Assembly (NCBI GenBank): GCA_937901465.1
Contig: CALGTU010000205.1
Coordinates: 1-27,311, forward strand
Direction: 5' to 3'
Length of the DNA: 27,311 bases
Source of the DNA: an uncultured Clostridia bacterium
Lineage (GTDB): Bacteria; Bacillota; Clostridia; Oscillospirales; Ruminococcaceae
This document shows, piece by piece, positions 24,612 through 27,311 of the stretch (position 1 is its first letter; each line of letters opens with the position of its first letter). Under the pieces are notes generated by a model. The model did not search any database. It saw only the letters and a list, made by a program, of their open reading frames with translations, and was not told the DNA's origin. Made by a program: the position numbers and the translations under genes.

Positions 24612-24747
24612 TTGGGGTAGTGTTTCTCTTTTAAAGCAGAAAGGAAACAAGTATCATAAGATGCCCCTTTTCTACAGAAAGACAACCTATGTTTTCTTTC
24701 TTGCTTCAGGCAGAAAAAAAGAAGCGTTTTTAAAAAACGCTTCTTTT
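24612..24747 (+). ncRNA. Candidate structured small RNA
   Basis: GGGG (24614-24617) can pair with CCCC (24664-24667) around an internal hairpin of nine pairs with one bulge (GTTTC-CTTT, 24622-24631, with AAAG-GAAAC, 24640-24648). A third stem AGAAAG/CTTTCT (24676-24681, 24696-24701) and a terminator hairpin (24717-24747) follow. A weak plus-strand promoter (TTTTCA, 18 bases, TATATT ending near 24614) fits a start near the GGGG. The same region could instead fold as part of the tnpW leader on the minus strand; direction is undecided. Confidence 0.3.
24714..24747 (-). terminator. Terminator of the HEPN-like gene
   Basis: A perfect 14-bp stem (24717-24730 with 24734-24747) with a TTA loop, followed on the minus strand by a seven-base T-run. 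It lies about 130 bases past the stop of the 755-residue gene. The plus strand also has a T-run, so it may be used both ways. Confidence 0.8.
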
Positions 24748-24874
24748 AAAATAATTTGTTGATGATTCGCCTTGATTCTAATTGGGTAACCTGTAAAATT
24801 GACTTACTCTAATACAATGCTTCATACAGAAAGTATATCACTAAACATTGTTATTATGTTATGATTTTAAATTT

Positions 24875-27142
24875 TTAAACATTATCACAGGAATCTGAAA
24901 TATTCTCATTTATCGCATCAATTCTATACTTTACCATATAAATTGCCAATAATGTCAATCTAAAAGCAAAACAAACACTTTTACCACTTATGTAAGCTCT
25001 GCCGTGTAAACATTCATTTCTTATGTTTAGAGAATTTCCGTTATACATAAAATGATATACAAATAATAAATCAGGAACATTTTCAAAACTTCCCAACTCT
25101 TTATATACTTCTTGTAATATTTCACGCAATACAGAACTGGAGTCCTTATATTTCATAAAGTCTGATACTCGCTCTTTGAAAGATACTATTCCTAACAAGG
25201 ATGCCAACTCTCGTATCTTTATTTCTAACATAGGAAATAGTTGTGTCAAATGGGCTACAGTTATATTATTATCATAAGGAATCAAATCATATCCTGCTTC
25301 TTGTTGTAACAACTGATATATTTGCTCTTCTTCCTTAAACACTGAGGCCATAATTTGTGCGGATTCTTGATATTTTTTATGTATTGCCATAACATATTTA
25401 TCTGTATCAAGTATATTTAAAAATTTATACGCTTTATCTTGACGTATTTTTTCTACGGTCTTTCTTAATATACTATCGATATCATGCTTTTCAAAATTAA
25501 TGGTATCACCCTTTATTGGATACACTGGCAACAAATGCATAGTAGTAAACAAATGAAGAATAGCATGTTCTGATGCCAATTCCATTTCTTTACACATTTG
25601 TTCTTCTTCTGGTAACATGCAACTTTTTGCAGCGACTATCGGATTAATAAGTATTGCCGCATTGTACGCATCAACATTTTTTCTTGGAAAACTATTTTCA
25701 TGTGTAAAAATATGTAAATTACCTACTTGTTTGCTGTAATAATTTTCTTGCCACACCTTCTGAACACGAATTATCTCAGCGCTGACTATTCTTTTACTAA
25801 TCTCATTTACCGATGCATTTATATTCATAAGAAATAGCATATATTTATAAAATAACGTGGCAACCAGCAAATCCCTATCATTATTTTCTATGTACTCATA
25901 AAAATATTTACAAACCTTAATAAAATTATTTGTATCTATTCGCTTTAGTACATCTTGATTTTCCAGATACCTCATAAATGCATGTACATCCTTTACCGTA
26001 TCAATCTGACAAGGTAATGCATCATAGTATTCATTTAGAATTTTTTTCTGATCCGCACTTAACGGATACTTATCTTCTCGTATCCTCTTAATAGTCGGTG
26101 CATCCGCAATTTGTTGCATCGTTTGAATTAGTCCAATATAGTCGGTTTCTTTACTAACATTCCTAAACAACTTATCTTCAAACATATACGAAATAACCAC
26201 GTACGAAGAGCATCCAACCAGCTCATACATGTTTTCTGCTGTACTTACAAAATTCTTTAATAACCTGCAATGCCATAATTTAGTGTTATCTGTGGGTTCT
26301 AACTTGTGTTCTATATAAGCGATTGTTTCCAATATAAAATCTGTACTTTCATCAGAGAAATATTTTTTCATATTTTCAATAACTTCTATTGACCATAATG
26401 AACTGTCAGGCGACGCTACATCTCCATAAACTATAAAAGGGTTGAGTTTTCTATCACTTATAGAAACCTGTAACATATGAAACAAATACTCTTCCTGCCA
26501 TGTCAGGTTATTATTTCTACTCTTCGACTTAAAACTTATGGCATCAGCTGATAAAAACTTGTCCCTATTCTCTTCTATAAACCCTTCTTGCACAGGATAT
26601 GATACCTTATTTATATTGTCTAATAGGCACTTCTTAACAGTATCCATCCCTTCGATATTAAGACCGGATAGATATTTTTCTATCTTCTCGCAGATAAGTT
26701 CCATTGAATCAAAACAAATAATCTCCCATAAATTTCTTTGTTCAAAAATTCTCATGTCAGCAAGATATGTCGATTGATTATCTTGATTTTCTAACTTTGT
26801 AAGCCAAATAATCAGGAATAACAGCCTACCAATGTTAGTTTTTAGCGAAGTTATACAATAATCTGTGTCCACAATTCCCAAATAATATTTTGATACCATT
26901 ATTATTTCTTTTAAAACTTCTGTTTCAGTAGTTAATTTCTCATCACATATCTCTGAAATCTTAACAAAATAGGAATATATATTTCCAATAGCATTATTTT
27001 TATTTAGATATTCATTCCATGAATTAATATCTGACAGATCAAAGTTTTTTTCAATACATTCCACAAACCACTGCCATTCTTGTTCTCTGGCTAACAAACC
27101 ATCCATATACTTTACTTTATCTTTATGCTCTAAATAATTCAT
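24875..27142 (-). CDS. Large DUF4209-like protein with C-terminal HEPN-type RNxxxHG motif (putative ribonuclease, candidate defence protein)
   Basis: 755 residues, mostly helical in composition, with no signal peptide and no clear membrane helix. I recognise only the C-terminus: residues 708-714 read RNECLHG (25001-25021), preceded by helical LFPMLEIKIRELASLLGI and VPDLLFVYHFMYNG and followed by a hydrophobic helix. This is the hallmark of DUF4209, a HEPN-superfamily domain also found in the eukaryotic ERMARD protein; HEPN R-x4-H motifs form RNase active sites in many toxins and defence proteins. The N-terminal 640 residues match nothing I know and may sense a trigger. The gene is markedly AT-rich (sampled rows 33-38% GC), has its own strong promoter, and sits next to a TnpX/TnpW module, so it is probably mobile cargo. 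Function is inference. Confidence 0.8.
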   Translation of the reverse strand: MNYLEHKDKVKYMDGLLAREQEWQWFVECIEKNFDLSDINSWNEYLNKNNAIGNIYSYFVKISEICDEKLTTETEVLKEIIMVSKYYLGIVDTDYCITSLKTNIGRLLFLIIWLTKLENQDNQSTYLADMRIFEQRNLWEIICFDSMELICEKIEKYLSGLNIEGMDTVKKCLLDNINKVSYPVQEGFIEENRDKFLSADAISFKSKSRNNNLTWQEEYLFHMLQVSISDRKLNPFIVYGDVASPDSSLWSIEVIENMKKYFSDESTDFILETIAYIEHKLEPTDNTKLWHCRLLKNFVSTAENMYELVGCSSYVVISYMFEDKLFRNVSKETDYIGLIQTMQQIADAPTIKRIREDKYPLSADQKKILNEYYDALPCQIDTVKDVHAFMRYLENQDVLKRIDTNNFIKVCKYFYEYIENNDRDLLVATLFYKYMLFLMNINASVNEISKRIVSAEIIRVQKVWQENYYSKQVGNLHIFTHENSFPRKNVDAYNAAILINPIVAAKSCMLPEEEQMCKEMELASEHAILHLFTTMHLLPVYPIKGDTINFEKHDIDSILRKTVEKIRQDKAYKFLNILDTDKYVMAIHKKYQESAQIMASVFKEEEQIYQLLQQEAGYDLIPYDNNITVAHLTQLFPMLEIKIRELASLLGIVSFKERVSDFMKYKDSSSVLREILQEVYKELGSFENVPDLLFVYHFMYNGNSLNIRNECLHGRAYISGKSVCFAFRLTLLAIYMVKYRIDAINENISDSCDNV

Positions 27143-27178
27143 ACCTCTTCTCCTTTCAAAAAATGATTTACCGCTTGT

Positions 27179-27207
27179 ATTATATCATATCAGTTATATT
27201 TTATCAA
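27179..27207 (-). promoter_or_regulatory. Strong promoter of the HEPN-like gene
   Basis: Read on the minus strand: -35 TTGATA (27202-27207), a 17-base spacer, then TGA directly before the -10 TATAAT (27179-27184), giving an extended -10. The leader is about 30 bases, and GAAAGGAG precedes the ATG at 27142. Confidence 0.85.
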
Positions 27208-27224
27208 ACGAGTAAAAACTCAAA

Positions 27225-27240
27225 TGTATAAATTTATACA
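27225..27240. promoter_or_regulatory. 16-bp perfect palindrome upstream of the HEPN-like gene
   Basis: TGTATAAATTTATACA is its own reverse complement. It lies 17 bases upstream of the -35, a usual place for an activator or for an operator of a dimeric regulator. A smaller dyad GAGT/ACTC (27210-27213, 27218-27221) lies between it and the -35. Confidence 0.55.
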
Positions 27241-27311
27241 AAACAGGCACTTTTTAAGCGAAAAAACGCCAAAAATCAAATTTGTTGAAAAAAATTTTTA
27301 ATTGTTGAAAA

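Larger units (their letters stand above)
24461..24874. other. 414-base gene-free stretch in the accessory region
   Basis: No convincing coding frame was found. It holds, from left to right: the tnpW ribosome binding site and leader dyad (24476-24517), a very AT-rich tract (about 24535-24590), a cluster of nested stems (24614-24701), a terminator-like hairpin (24717-24747), and about 125 bases of plain AT-rich trailer after the gene at 24875. Confidence 0.8.

Noticed and set aside
24612..24747. Repeat-type RNA antitoxin of a type III toxin-antitoxin system
   Set aside because: No tandem repeats are present in the segment, and the neighbouring large protein is not of the ToxN type.
27282..27311. 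Direct repeat TTGTTGAAAA (27282-27291 and 27302-27311) as the start of a repeat array
   Set aside because: Only two copies in a very AT-rich tail cut by the window edge; too little to call an iteron or CRISPR.

Overview
This window looks like chromosome from a low-to-mid GC Firmicute of class Clostridia, probably a gut Oscillospirales/Ruminococcaceae-type lineage. The reasons are strong GGAGG-type ribosome binding sites before most genes, sigma-A promoters with 17-base spacers, a recognisable Spo0A, the gdpP-rplI-dnaB gene order, a split ThrE-type exporter, and a Tn4451/TnpX-type mobile module. No rRNA, tRNA or CRISPR array was seen.

Layout. (1) 1-6631, plus strand: an operon-like run of gdpP (5' end cut by the window edge), an unrecognised lipoprotein, rplI, dnaB, a U32 protein resembling RlhA, and dut, closed by a strong terminator. 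(2) 6690-11923, minus strand: glgP with an unusual folded 3' element, the two halves of a ThrE-type amino acid exporter, and a response regulator followed by a CheX-like protein carrying a 29-residue repeat. (3) 12077-16434, plus strand: a cytosolic GH13 amylase fused to DUF1653, a membrane protein with an acidic tail, an AI-2E-family membrane protein, and spo0A with its own promoter and an adjacent 0A box. (4) 16438-18882, minus strand: secD-secF behind a perfect consensus promoter. (5) 18927-22535, plus strand: an ABC ATPase of the Wzt/TagH type with altered catalytic residues, trmN6-like, rsmI, and a SpoIIQ-like M23 protein whose ribosome binding site lies inside the rsmI terminator hairpin. 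(6) 22536-27311, minus strand: an accessory region with a TnpX-type large serine recombinase, a TnpW protein, a 414-base gene-free stretch rich in secondary structure, and a 755-residue AT-rich protein ending in a DUF4209/HEPN-like RNxxxHG motif.

How it fits together. Regions 1-5 are mostly housekeeping: c-di-AMP turnover, replication, ribosome and rRNA/tRNA modification, nucleotide hygiene, glycogen/maltodextrin use, protein export and the sporulation master regulator. Region 6 is foreign cargo. A recombinase-TnpW module beside a large putative HEPN ribonuclease, with its own consensus promoter and a 16-bp palindrome upstream, is the best candidate for an undescribed system, most likely phage defence or a toxin-like function. 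This rests on motif and context only. Second-rank signals are the folded element after glgP, the folded RNA candidate at 24612-24747, and the terminator/ribosome-binding-site overlap at 21774-21821.
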